Assembly (NCBI GenBank): GCA_903772945.1
Contig: CAICTM010000672.1
Coordinates: forward strand, 1 to 53,551
Source: Seminavis robusta
Taxonomy: Eukaryota > Bacillariophyta > Bacillariophyceae > Naviculales > Naviculaceae
DNA length: 53,551 bases
Direction of reading: 5' to 3'
In this document: piece after piece, positions 10,293 to 19,595 of the stretch
How positions within the stretch are numbered: the stretch's first letter is position 1
Layout of the letters: each line of letters starts with the position of its first letter
Program-made: the position numbers and the translations under genes
The notes under the pieces: generated by a model
What the model was told of the DNA's origin: nothing
Database searches by the model: none
The model's input: only the letters and a program-made list of their open reading frames with translations

Positions 10293-13019
10293 ATGATGCG
10301 CGACAGAAGTCCACCGACTATTGTGGTCGATGAAAATCTATTTACGGGAGGGGTCACTCACGTCTCTCCTCGCAGAAGTGGTCGACCACCCACATACAAT
10401 CGACGCAGTCCAAGTCGAACTCCCGTCCGAGCAAACTCCAACCGTGACCCTCCAATTACCATCAATACGAGTCGCGTCACCCCCAAAACAATCAGCAACA
10501 GCAGTCCTTTCGCTTTCACTCCTCCTAAGAGTGCCTATACATCCCAAAGTCCTTACACTTCTCCTCCCAAGCAGCCAAGTCCAGCGGCAGCACTTTCCTC
10601 GTCTTCCACCCTCCGCAACATCACGGCTGAAGCTGAAAATGTCGTCGTCTATCGTCATCAGCAACAACAACGACATTTGTCTTCCGCTGCTTCGCAATCG
10701 CCCTCCATCCTGTCGCAGGGAAGCAATGGAGAGGGTGCTGGATACTTACCCGTCGGGTCAGCGCGTCGTGACAGCTATGCGAGCGACGAAAAGTTAGTAA
10801 CGCGACTCTACGGGCAAATCGAAACACAAGAAGGCGAGTTCAACCGATTGACAGCAGAGTATCGAGAAGCTCTCAGAAACCAAAAGGAAGAAGTCAAACA
10901 GAGAGAACGACTCGAAAAGGAGTTGGAAGAAGCACGAGAAGAACTCGAAATGAGCAAAAAGCGATATACCAACTTCAAAAAGCAAGAGCGGGATTTGATG
11001 CGCAAATCCGAGCTCGACCAGAAAGAACGAATGCGCGAAGAAGGCAGTCGATGGGATTATACCATGGAAGAGCTAGTCACGCTCCGACGAGACCTCAGTG
11101 CCAAGAACCAAAAATTGGTCGAATTCGAATTCATGTGTTTGAATCTACAGCAGACACTCGACAATGAAAGGAGCAAGAAACAGGTGGAATTGGTGGATGC
11201 GGAGAAACGCATTGCTCGGAGCTCCGAAACACTGCAGACCGCTCATGCCCAAGTCTCGCGGGCGGACAAGCAGTTGAAGAAGGAAAAGAAAATGAAACAA
11301 ATCTTGATCAAAATCAACGAAGCGCTGCAAAAAGAAGTCAAGAGAGTTCAGGAAGAGTTGCAAAAGGCCAATAAGACGATACGGGAACAAAAAGAACAAC
11401 AAAAAGAACAGCAACATCAGCAGCATCAGCAGCAACAACAACATCAAGCCGAGTTGGCATCGGCCCCATCGATGCATCAATCCAAAAGCGGCGAGTCATC
11501 CTTTGTGCGGCAAAACCACAGCAACGAGATTTTCACGAGTCAAATCATGCAGGATCTGCAAATCGAGGATGCCTTGTTCTACTTTGAAGAAGTTAAGAAA
11601 GAATACGAAGATCGACCCAAGGTGTACCGGGTCTTCCTGGAGATTATTCGAGATTACAAGAGTCGCAACCTGTCGACACCCGAGGTCATTGCTAAAATCA
11701 GTAAGCTATTTCAAGGGAATAGCAAACTCATTATTGGATTCAATCGCTTCCTTCCCAACGACTATCATATCACAGAAGAGGACGTCTCGGACATGGAGAG
11801 CTACAATGGAGATCATGTGCACGAACGATACCAAGTGCCAAGTGTCGCGAGTAAGGAACCAAAGAAAAGCAAGGAAGACGAGGAACAATCTCAAAGCAGC
11901 AACGAGAGTGAAGTTCAAGGTGTCATCGTGGTGGGTAGCAGGGTTGATGGACCAGCAGCAGACCAGGCTAAAGCTCAGCAAAATGTTGTGGTAGGTACAG
12001 TCTGGCAAAAGCCCAAAGACAAAGTAGCAGGCTGGGTGGGCGGCAAGAACATGGGCAAGAAAGTGGAACAGACCAAGACTGTTGACAGTCAGAATACAAC
12101 TGTAGCAGCGGCGACAAAGGGCAGATCCAAAGGCGAAGGCAAGTCGGTCGTGGCGAGATCCAATACAAATGTATCGGGACCGCCCAAGGGAAGATCCCGA
12201 GGCGAAGACAAGTCAGCGGTGGCGAGATCCAATGCAACTGATGCACCAGCTCCAAAGGGCAAATCCAGAGGCGAAGACAAATCGGTGGCAAGATCCACCA
12301 AGAGCGGCAAGAGCGGCAAGAACAGCAAGAATAGCAAGGGCGACAAGAATGGACTCAAAGCAACAGCCAACGCCACGAGGGCCAAGGAGGAACACAACAA
12401 AAGCCCCCCAAAACGCCATCCTTCAGGCCTTGGTCCGTCACTTGTAGACTCGTCGAGTGGTAGCTCAGAATCGATCGAGGTATCCGCATCAGTAGTATCG
12501 GGTAGCAAACCCAACGCATCATCCAACAACAACGTTTTGTTGACAATCAGCACTTCATCCTCCCTTGACGAGAACGCCGCAAGACCGCCCGTGAAAAAGC
12601 TACCCGCCGACTTTCAAGACGAAGATGAGGACGCGGATGACGAGGGTGGAGACACGACGACTGTCCTTAATTCCGAGACGGACAATGCTTCCAGTACTAC
12701 GCCCGTCTCCGCAGCTGGAGCCGATGTCGCTTCGCCCAGAATGGACTTGGGGGTGTTATCCTCGGTGACATCGTCCCATGTGTTTGGCGGCATTGAAAGT
12801 GTCGGAGACTCGTTTGGAGTGGGGATTCTGTCCGTGGATCAGTCCACCCTCTTCATGCCCAGCGATCGATACGATGTTGTGGAGGACTGCGAATACAATG
12901 CCATTGAACTTGTGGCCGATCCCCACGGTGGGAGCAGGGGCAAGTCAGAGGGCGGTAGCAGCAGCAAACTTGTTGCAAGCAGCCTTTCGTCGCTCGATTT
13001 TTACGGCTGGAATGTGTAA
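10293..13019 (+). CDS. Coiled-coil protein with a Sin3-type PAH domain
   Basis: This is a single-exon protein of 908 residues. Residues 1-160 are Pro/Ser/Thr-rich and disordered, and about 165-375 form a long charged coiled coil ending in a Gln/His tract. Residues about 422-492 match the paired amphipathic helix (PAH) fold: DALFYFEEVKKEYED, then VYRVFLEIIRDYK, then LFQGNSKLIIGFNRFLP. In Sin3 corepressors PAH domains bind short helices of transcription factors, so a nuclear protein-binding role is plausible, but the other Sin3 domains are absent. Residues about 605-680 hold three near-repeats of a basic KGRS-x-GE-x-KS-VARSN unit followed by GKSGKN-type Lys/Ser stretches, likely nuclear localisation or nucleic-acid contact. 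The C-terminus is acidic, then Ser/Gly-rich. The start is the first ATG of the open frame. Confidence 0.8.
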   Translation: MMRDRSPPTIVVDENLFTGGVTHVSPRRSGRPPTYNRRSPSRTPVRANSNRDPPITINTSRVTPKTISNSSPFAFTPPKSAYTSQSPYTSPPKQPSPAAALSSSSTLRNITAEAENVVVYRHQQQQRHLSSAASQSPSILSQGSNGEGAGYLPVGSARRDSYASDEKLVTRLYGQIETQEGEFNRLTAEYREALRNQKEEVKQRERLEKELEEAREELEMSKKRYTNFKKQERDLMRKSELDQKERMREEGSRWDYTMEELVTLRRDLSAKNQKLVEFEFMCLNLQQTLDNERSKKQVELVDAEKRIARSSETLQTAHAQVSRADKQLKKEKKMKQILIKINEALQKEVKRVQEELQKANKTIREQKEQQKEQQHQQHQQQQQHQAELASAPSMHQSKSGESSFVRQNHSNEIFTSQIMQDLQIEDALFYFEEVKKEYEDRPKVYRVFLEIIRDYKSRNLSTPEVIAKISKLFQGNSKLIIGFNRFLPNDYHITEEDVSDMESYNGDHVHERYQVPSVASKEPKKSKEDEEQSQSSNESEVQGVIVVGSRVDGPAADQAKAQQNVVVGTVWQKPKDKVAGWVGGKNMGKKVEQTKTVDSQNTTVAAATKGRSKGEGKSVVARSNTNVSGPPKGRSRGEDKSAVARSNATDAPAPKGKSRGEDKSVARSTKSGKSGKNSKNSKGDKNGLKATANATRAKEEHNKSPPKRHPSGLGPSLVDSSSGSSESIEVSASVVSGSKPNASSNNNVLLTISTSSSLDENAARPPVKKLPADFQDEDEDADDEGGDTTTVLNSETDNASSTTPVSAAGADVASPRMDLGVLSSVTSSHVFGGIESVGDSFGVGILSVDQSTLFMPSDRYDVVEDCEYNAIELVADPHGGSRGKSEGGSSSKLVASSLSSLDFYGWNV

Positions 13020-13853
13020 CGCACGACCCAGCTGGCGGCACGGAAAGGTGTGGTTCCGTGCACCACGAGACACACAACTCATAGTATCATATTTTGATTG
13101 CAAGCCAACCTAGTATATCTGTAGCTAATGTACTCAAATAATAATAGAGAAGCTGCATGGAGTAATAGTTTCATTTGTAGTTGAATTTGGTTTCATTCCG
13201 GTGGGTTCCTGGCTCCTGCGGACTGTGTCACTCCATCAGTATACATATGTACGGTAGCTTTGCCGACATTCAGTGCAATACTGCAAGGGCCATGCATCCA
13301 TGCATCAATTCGACGCGATGATCCTGATGATGGGCCTGGATTGGGTGTTTCTTTGTGTGGACTCACAGTACTGCAGGTGAACCGGTATACGGTAGTGCGG
13401 TGCTGCAGGTGGAGGGTATCGTACACTGTACCAGGAAGATTGCTGATGTGAGAGCTAGCTAGGTTTGGTTGGTCCTGCGGTTTGGATCCAGGAGATTTTT
13501 CAGGTGTTGCCCTGTGGAGGCTGGAGGTGTACCATTGGTAGGTCCTGGTGTGGAGCCTAGAGTTGGTTAGTCGTCTCAAGTTGGTCCGAGTCTGTGCGAG
13601 GGGCTGTTAGTCTTTGGTGGGGCCAGGAGTGCTTCCCAGGGGTACAGCCTGGATTTGGCTTGTAGTTGGACCACACACTTGTCTGGGGGTGGGCCCCGGA
13701 GTTTATCCTGGTGTTGGGGTTTGGATTTGAACGAGCGCTATTTCAGGTGCCCAATGAACCTGCTTGCCTTGCTTTCATCTGCGACACAGAACATTCCAGA
13801 AACTTGATGAATGCCTTTTAGTTAGATAAGATGTGCTATTATTATTGTATTGT
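13020..13853. other. Intergenic; G-rich degenerate repeats
   Basis: No gene is supported between two convergent genes. From about 13440 to 13740 the plus strand is strongly G/T-rich, with loosely repeated words such as TCCTGGTGT, GGTTTGGATT and AGTTGG, which look like a degenerate minisatellite. A 128-codon open frame on the minus strand here (13579-13193) has biased composition and no domain character, and I treat it as spurious. Confidence 0.45.
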
Positions 13854-14384
13854 TTAGACTTCCTTTTCTAGCACCACTCCATCAAACTTGGTTTGGAACC
13901 ATTTGATGGCATCTTCCTTGGTGATCTTGTGTGGGAAACCAACACGTCCCTGACGGATCTTGCGCCTGGCAACTCTGGCCCCAGGACGCGTCAAGCAAAT
14001 GAAGAAATCCATACCGTAAATACCGGTGGTAGGATCGTACTTGATACCCAAATCAATATGTTCGTTGATACCAAATCCAAAGTTTCCAGTTTCGGAAAAG
14101 TTTCGTCGCATGAGTTCGTATTCCTTGACCTTGAGACCACGCTCCAAAATTTCGAGAGCCTTTTCTCCACGGACAGTGACATGGACGGCAATCTTTTCGT
14201 TACGACGGATTCCAAAGGAACGGAGCGTGTAACGGGCCTTGCTGTAGACGGGTTGTTGACCGGTCAACTGTTCCAACACACGGGCGGCACGGGTCAATCT
14301 ATCACCGGACTCTCCGACACAGCAGTTCAGGATCATCTTGTCGACCTTGATCTCCTTCATGGGGTTTACCTTGCCTTCCGACAT
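13854..14384 (-). CDS. RPL11: 60S ribosomal protein L11 (uL5)
   Basis: The product of 176 residues matches cytosolic eukaryotic uL5/L11 along its length. Visible features are [20 protein letters not shown] near the start, [38 protein letters not shown] and, near the end, [20 protein letters not shown]. It is part of the central protuberance of the large subunit, contacting 5S rRNA and the P-site tRNA. I chose the ATG at 14384 because the protein then has the usual family length. The open frame extends 27 codons upstream to another ATG at 14465 with Ser/Arg-rich, non-conserved sequence that is probably 5' UTR. It shares its upstream region with the divergent oxidoreductase gene, which may impose coexpression. 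Confidence 0.95.
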   Translation of the reverse strand: MSEGKVNPMKEIKVDKMILNCCVGESGDRLTRAARVLEQLTGQQPVYSKARYTLRSFGIRRNEKIAVHVTVRGEKALEILERGLKVKEYELMRRNFSETGNFGFGINEHIDLGIKYDPTTGIYGMDFFICLTRPGARVARRKIRQGRVGFPHKITKEDAIKWFQTKFDGVVLEKEV

Positions 14385-14830
14385 GTTGATTTCGTTTTCT
14401 TGGTTGCGAGTAGAAGAGTTGCTACGAGATGAAGACGGAGGTCTACACGATGATGATGATGCCAAGGGACAACAACAGCAACCAGCGCCAAGGAAGAGAT
14501 GAGGAAGGAAACTGTCGAAGGCTTTGAAGGCACGTAAAATTCTACAGAGATTGTGTACCAGAGCGATACCTCTTACTAAAAATGCATAACTTCATTAGGG
14601 AACGAGCTTGGATTCACACTTGAGACGCACACAATCCAGTGCCAGCACGTACGGTATCTTTCAGGTTCATCGGTTCTGATATCTTTTCCTCCTCCTACCG
14701 GTACTACTGGCAGGTACTGTAGCTAGAGCTCTAGGCTAGCTAGCTAGAGCTAGAGTATTTCAGTCTCACTATTATACTTTGTCCCCTCAGCTTGTTGCAC
14801 TACCTTTACTAGCTTTGCCACTCCGCAACC
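14385..14830. promoter_or_regulatory. Divergent promoter between RPL11 and MDR gene
   Basis: The 446-bp gap lies between two start codons facing away from each other. It carries a dense CTAG palindrome cluster at 14719-14755 (AGCTAGAGCTCTAGGCTAGC and flanks) about 75-110 bp before the plus-strand ATG, and a CTACCGGTACTACTGG stretch just before it. The position suggests core-promoter or spacer function. This is inference only. Confidence 0.5.
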
Positions 14831-15910
14831 ATGGCTGCTTCTACAGCAACAACCTTTACCATTCCCGAGACCATGAAGCGTCTGGTCGTGACATCGTTTG
14901 GTGCCACAGTCAAGGAGAGCAAGATTGAGATCCAAACGGATGTTCCGGTTCCCAAACCAGCATCGGATGAAATCTTGATCAAAATGGTGGCGGCCGCCGT
15001 CAATCCATCGGATTATGGTAAATGGAAGGGCAGCAACAACAACAGTGACGAACCGCTTGCCATGGGATTGGAAGGCAGTGGAATTGTCGTAGCGACAGGA
15101 GGTGGTCTCATGACCAAGAGGGTCAAAATTGGAGACAAAGTCGCCGTGGTGGGACCCACCAAGAAGCAAGGAACCTACAGTGAGTACATTGTCATGGCCG
15201 CTACCGAAGGCATCTTTTCACTGGGTGACAAAATTCCAGTAGAAGATGCGGCATCCTACTTTGTCAATCCGTTCACGGCCATTGCCATTCTCGATACTGC
15301 CAAAAATGCGGGTGCCAAGGCATTGGTCCATACGGCAGCGGCCAGTCAACTGGGACAAATGATGGTAAAATTGACCAAATCCGAAGGAGCAAACGCTATG
15401 AAAATCATCAATGTCGTACGAAGAGAGGAACAGGCCACCCTGTTGAAAGAATTGGGGGCGGAACATGTTGTTGTTACCAGCGAAGACAATTGGAAAGAAA
15501 CACTCAAAGCCAAAGTAGAGGAATTGCAGGCCACCGTTGCCTTTGATGCCGTCGCGGGAGAACAAGCGGGTGATATCTTGACGGCATTGCCGAAAAAGGG
15601 AACGCTCTTTATCTATGGAGCACTGGGAGGAACCGTCAGTGGGATTGATCCAATCCAACTCATTTATCAAGAAAAACAAGTCAAGGGTTTTTTGCTCACT
15701 CCGTGGGTCAAAGCGGGGGGGTTGCTCATGAGTGTGCCCCGCATGGTGGTTGCGGGACGAAAAGTCAATGCCGGTTTATTAACCAATGGAGGATGGAGTA
15801 GTTCGCAATTCAAAGATACGACAATGGAGAAACTGCAAAGCGATGTGGTGGAACTGCTCGAGAATAAGGCCACGGGGCAAAAGATGAGACTGCGCATGGA
15901 TGTTGTTTAG
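14831..15910 (+). CDS. MDR-family NAD(P)H-dependent oxidoreductase (quinone/enoyl reductase-like)
   Basis: The 359-residue protein is a medium-chain dehydrogenase/reductase. The N-terminal GroES-like half has DEILIKMVAAAVNPSDYGKW and a GLEGSGIVVATGG turn. The Rossmann half starts near residue 160 with LVHTAAASQLGQMMVKLTK, the AxxxxG nucleotide-binding variant typical of quinone oxidoreductases and mitochondrial enoyl reductases, followed by NVVRREEQATLLKELGAEHV and VAFDAVAGEQAG. The catalytic-zinc cysteine and histidine pattern of alcohol dehydrogenases is not seen, so a zinc-free NADPH-dependent reductase is more likely. Substrate cannot be told. No clear targeting peptide is evident. The start is the ATG at 14831 within an AACC-ATGG context. 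Confidence 0.85.
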   Translation: MAASTATTFTIPETMKRLVVTSFGATVKESKIEIQTDVPVPKPASDEILIKMVAAAVNPSDYGKWKGSNNNSDEPLAMGLEGSGIVVATGGGLMTKRVKIGDKVAVVGPTKKQGTYSEYIVMAATEGIFSLGDKIPVEDAASYFVNPFTAIAILDTAKNAGAKALVHTAAASQLGQMMVKLTKSEGANAMKIINVVRREEQATLLKELGAEHVVVTSEDNWKETLKAKVEELQATVAFDAVAGEQAGDILTALPKKGTLFIYGALGGTVSGIDPIQLIYQEKQVKGFLLTPWVKAGGLLMSVPRMVVAGRKVNAGLLTNGGWSSSQFKDTTMEKLQSDVVELLENKATGQKMRLRMDVV

Positions 15911-16728
15911 CTACCGTAGCTGACTTGCCAGCCAGCAACCGGATCGTCCAAAATACTGCTAGCAAACCAAACCACACGCCTAATAAAAAAGGGACCACTT
16001 ATGCCAATGCGTGGCGATCAAAGCTCAGCATTTCCCAAAGGAGCTTGTCCAATCAGTTGGAAAGCTTCTTGTAGGTAGTAGAAGCAATTGGGACGGTTTA
16101 CATAGAGGCTCGACCCAGCTTGGGGAACGCTATCCGTAAACGCTATCTGTACAGGTATAAAGTCGGTTTTGGTCCATCGCTTTGAGACATCAGCGATACT
16201 ATAGCAAAAACAGTACAATATCGGAAACCTTCTGTCTCACTCTCTATTTTCTGAGTTAACGGGACTCAATAATGGACCAAAATATTTAACTATCTGACAA
16301 AAAGTATAACGAAAATGAAATACACGTTTAACATAGGGTATGTGATGTTAAATCATGTGGTCAGTATGGGAAACTTGCTATGAGTCAATGGTACTTGAGG
16401 TCGATTTCGTATTAATCTACTTATTGGTCAATCGGACATTGAGACAGTCATTTGCTTATAGACGGTTTTGGTCCATTTTTGGGCTGTAGGGCTGGTACAC
16501 TTTCTACATGTCTCACCCACTTCCTTTATTAAACTCGTAGTGTCCCTGTCTCAACCTGGTTTTGACCTTTTTGCGTTGAATTTTTCAACTTCAATCACTT
16601 TTTTAAATTATCCTTAACCCTCCAAATTGCAAATCTTCATTCCTCGTTTGGATCCGACAATGAGAATGTAGTCCCCATGGTGTTGTCCCCAAGGACAAAG
16701 ACACAGTTCCAGACAACAGCAATTGACA
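15911..16728. other. Intergenic; repeated GGTTTTGGTCCAT motif
   Basis: No gene is supported. The 14-mer CGGTTTTGGTCCAT occurs at 16164-16177 and 16463-16476, and an inverted 12-mer ATGGACCAAAAT at 16272-16283. The region from 16230 to 16620 is AT-rich and probably contains the promoter of the plus-strand glycosyltransferase gene. Confidence 0.45.
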
Positions 16729-18336
16729 ATGTTGAGCAAGACAAAACAGTGCTGGGAGTCTCAGAAGAGGACGGTCCAAAGCAGTTGGGCGTTCCGAGTT
16801 CCGAGGTACCGGTACTTGTACCCAAAGTTGGTGGTCGCTTTGTTGGTCTTTTTCAAGTTTCTTGATCGCTCTGCTGTCCAAAAACGAGACGGAATGGAAA
16901 TTCCTATTGTTGTTGCTGTGCCTGATGATAATCATGAAGAGACTACTACTGAAACGAAATGCCGTTATCATGGAAATTGTCCCATCGGAGAGGTCTGCCA
17001 GGATGGTCTCTGCTCGCCCTATAGGAACTCGAACTCGACTCTACTAAAAGCGTTCGACCAACAGCGAGTTGACAAGTGCTGGGAAGCTTGTCTCGTAGAG
17101 CTCCAGGCGGATGAGTGGTATTATCATGATGCTGTCCCTGTTGTTCAGGCGAAAGATCCCTCGGAGATTGGATGCATCTTGACGTATCGACGGCAACCAA
17201 AAAAGGGCGACAACAACACCAATCCTCCATGGACTCCTCCAACTATGGAAGAATGGATGCAACAGCGCTTTCGACGAGTCATTCGTACGGATCCTGTCGT
17301 CGCCCAAGACCACATTTGGCAGGCACTCTGTGCCTTTCCATGCGAAACCAATGCAGATTGTCCACAACCAGAAACGACATGCTTGGGAAGACAAGAGTCT
17401 GACATTCCTCCCAAGATTTCAGGTTCACCCAAGACGTGCAGTCGGCGACAACAACAACAAGATGAGCACCAAGATGACATGATGATTGTCTCGGGCGCGA
17501 ACCCTTTCTATTTTGAGGCATTGGAAAATTTCGCAGCCTCGTTGCGGTTTTGGTCCCCCAACTCCAAGCTCGCCGTCTACAGTTTGGGCCTGCTCGAGGA
17601 ACAACTAGCACAAGTAGCAGAATGGCCCAATGTGCATCGCATCCATTGGAAGGATGGATTCCCGGCATCCTTCCCACCTCATGTAAAGGAACTGAAACAA
17701 TATGCCTGGAAGCCGCTCGCCATTAATGCATCCGTCCACGAGTACAAGTCCATCTTCTGGTTGGATGCCGGTGCCGTCTTTGTGGGTCCACTGGATCCTA
17801 TCCAAGACATTTTACATCGGGATGGGATATTCTTGGTCCAGGGACAAGATGACGACATGAAACGACTGTCTGTTCCCGGGACGTACCAATGGTTGGGCTT
17901 TGACAAAGACACGTTTGTGGGAGGACCTAACTTTGCGGGCGGGGTACAAGGTCACGTCTATCCTTCCAGATATATCGATACGATCGTGGTGCCAAACGCA
18001 GAGTGCGCATGGGATCCAGCGTGCATTGCTCCGGAAGGGAGCGGGCTTAATAATCATCGCTATGACCAGACGAGTTTGAGCATACTGGCACACCAGCACC
18101 ATGTATTGCCGCATCACTATACAGAATATCTTGCAGGAGGAATAGAGCAGCTGAATCAAAACAGGCAAGAACCCAAGCGGTTCATATTCTGGACAGCCCG
18201 ACGAAAAGACACATACTTTACAGAACTCGCCAGTGAGATGCCGCTGCTAGGCAAATTGAAAAAGAAACCAAAAGAGAAGAAGAAAAGGAAAAGAAGAAAA
18301 GGAAAAGACAAAAAGAGAAGGCTCGCGGCTGACTGA
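16729..18336 (+). CDS. Type II membrane glycosyltransferase-like protein (DUF1647-like)
   Basis: The 535-residue product has a short hydrophobic segment at about 33-46 (LVVALLVFFKFL) after a basic N-terminus, as in Golgi type II membrane enzymes. A small Cys-rich module follows (CRYHGNCPIGEVCQDGLC), then a stem with further cysteines. The catalytic-like half starts near residue 250: SGANPFYFEALENFAASLRF, AVYSLGL, WKPLAINASV and FWLDAGAVFVGPLDPI, where the D-x-G replaces a classical DXD. That order resembles DUF1647 and related nucleotide-sugar transferase folds. The extreme C-terminus is a run of Lys/Arg after residue 505. The start is the first ATG at 16729; no ATG lies further upstream in the frame. 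Donor sugar and acceptor are unknown. Confidence 0.7.
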   Translation: MLSKTKQCWESQKRTVQSSWAFRVPRYRYLYPKLVVALLVFFKFLDRSAVQKRDGMEIPIVVAVPDDNHEETTTETKCRYHGNCPIGEVCQDGLCSPYRNSNSTLLKAFDQQRVDKCWEACLVELQADEWYYHDAVPVVQAKDPSEIGCILTYRRQPKKGDNNTNPPWTPPTMEEWMQQRFRRVIRTDPVVAQDHIWQALCAFPCETNADCPQPETTCLGRQESDIPPKISGSPKTCSRRQQQQDEHQDDMMIVSGANPFYFEALENFAASLRFWSPNSKLAVYSLGLLEEQLAQVAEWPNVHRIHWKDGFPASFPPHVKELKQYAWKPLAINASVHEYKSIFWLDAGAVFVGPLDPIQDILHRDGIFLVQGQDDDMKRLSVPGTYQWLGFDKDTFVGGPNFAGGVQGHVYPSRYIDTIVVPNAECAWDPACIAPEGSGLNNHRYDQTSLSILAHQHHVLPHHYTEYLAGGIEQLNQNRQEPKRFIFWTARRKDTYFTELASEMPLLGKLKKKPKEKKKRKRRKGKDKKRRLAAD

Positions 18337-18633
18337 CGTCCACAAAGTCGGAATTCAATTGACGACTCGCAACACTGTCAATAGTGCGGGGGTCAGAAAG
18401 TGGGGTGTTCTACGGAGGATCGGCACGTTGGATCACGGTGACGAGCGAAACAAAAAGATTAACGTAGACTACTCCACGGTACCGTACGGTACGGTGCAGT
18501 ACACAGCGTGACCCTCTAGACTTTTGGAATCGAAGGCACTCCTTCGGTCGGCGAAACAGATCGTAAGGGTGTTCCAAACAAACCCATTCTGAGAACGTCT
18601 TGCCACAATTTCTGCTGTCGCTTCGCTCTTTTA
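18337..18633. other. Intergenic / possible 5' region with GTACGG palindromes
   Basis: A cluster ACGGTACCGTACGGTACGGT lies at about 18477-18496. A GTAAGG donor-like site at 18563 and a pyrimidine-rich TTTTAG acceptor-like site ending at 18633 could bound a 71-bp intron in front of the next gene. No ATG exon could be identified upstream. Confidence 0.35.
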
Positions 18634-19327
18634 GTGCAAGCAGTAGTCAGTGCCGAGAATCAAAGAAAAGTCATCAACAACGTGACAAAGCCAACAAGCA
18701 AAGCGATCGACAAAGCCCGTACAGGGTTTCTCCAGGCCATGGCTGATCTATATGCGTTGAATCAGACTGAGGCATCTCTGTTGACCATTGCCAAGAAGGC
18801 TGGGTATGCTAGCAATGACAACAAAGCATTCAAAGCAGCATTCAAAATGCTCTCAAAAAGGAAGACATCGTGACAAAGCCAGAGGGCGGCAATGTCGAAC
18901 TGACACAGAAAGGGATTGATGAACACTTGCCTCCTCCACGCCCACCGCCCACCAACGAGGAGATTCAAGCGGAGACTCTCGAAAAATTCTCAAGGCTGAC
19001 AAGGGGCTCCCCAACGAAGAGAAGACAACGTTGATTTACAATCATATGTTGGATGGAAAGGAACATAGCAAGAAGGAACTCGTCAAATTGGCTGGGTGGG
19101 CAAATACGGACAACAAGGCGTTCAAAAAGCTGATGAAGTGCATGAAGGACATGGGTCTGATTGAGCAGGGAGGAACGGTTCAGTTTGCTGATGTGTTGTT
19201 CCCAGGTGGAAGGCCTGAGGAGGACACAGTTGCCAATACTTCCGATGCGTCTACCTCTCGTAAGCGCAAGGCTGACGATGGTGAATTGGAAGAAGAATCA
19301 AACAAAAAGGCATCCGTCGACAATTAG
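18634..19327 (+). pseudogene. Duplicated winged-helix-like small protein, broken by two one-base deletions
   Basis: The sequence encodes two similar halves. The first has LLTIAKKAGYASNDNKAFKAAF (18778 onward) and the second ELVKLAGWANTDNKAFKKLMK (19078 onward), each followed by a strand-like segment (VELTQKGIDEH; GLIEQGGTVQF). This layout suggests two copies of a small helical, winged-helix-like domain, then a basic-acidic tail (SRKRKADDGELEEESNKK). The frame is lost twice, near 18847-18858 and at the A-run 18981-18986, each time by one missing base. Protein character continues across both sites. There is no in-frame ATG at the beginning; coding character starts after an acceptor-like TTTTAG at 18633. 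It is either a young pseudogene or a gene with assembly errors and a missed first exon. The family is not recognised. Confidence 0.55.
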
Positions 19328-19595
19328 TTCGAGGGCGCGATCTCGAGAAACACGGGTGGCACGACGTGGTGCACCGTGGGGTGTTTGACTTATTGTCTAG
19401 AGTAGAGGATAGGAATGCCCGTCCGATAGGGAAACGTTCATCGCTTCTATTGTTACAACTATAAGTGTTTGGTTTGCTTTTACCTACATCACTTGCAAGT
19501 TTGCTCGTTGATGCAAATTGGAGGGAAGGGGGAGGAAATAGTAGGAAGGACACCAAATTCCACGTACATCAAAACTTGCGTAGGGATCACCCAAT

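Noticed and set aside
13193..13579. 128-codon open frame on the minus strand downstream of the PAH gene
   Set aside because: Composition is Ser/Thr/Pro/His-biased with no domain character, and the sequence is a degenerate G-rich repeat on the opposite strand.
14385..14465. Longer N-terminus for ribosomal protein L11 from the ATG at 14465
   Set aside because: The extra 27 residues are Ser/Arg-rich and not part of L11. The ATG at 14384 gives the normal family length.
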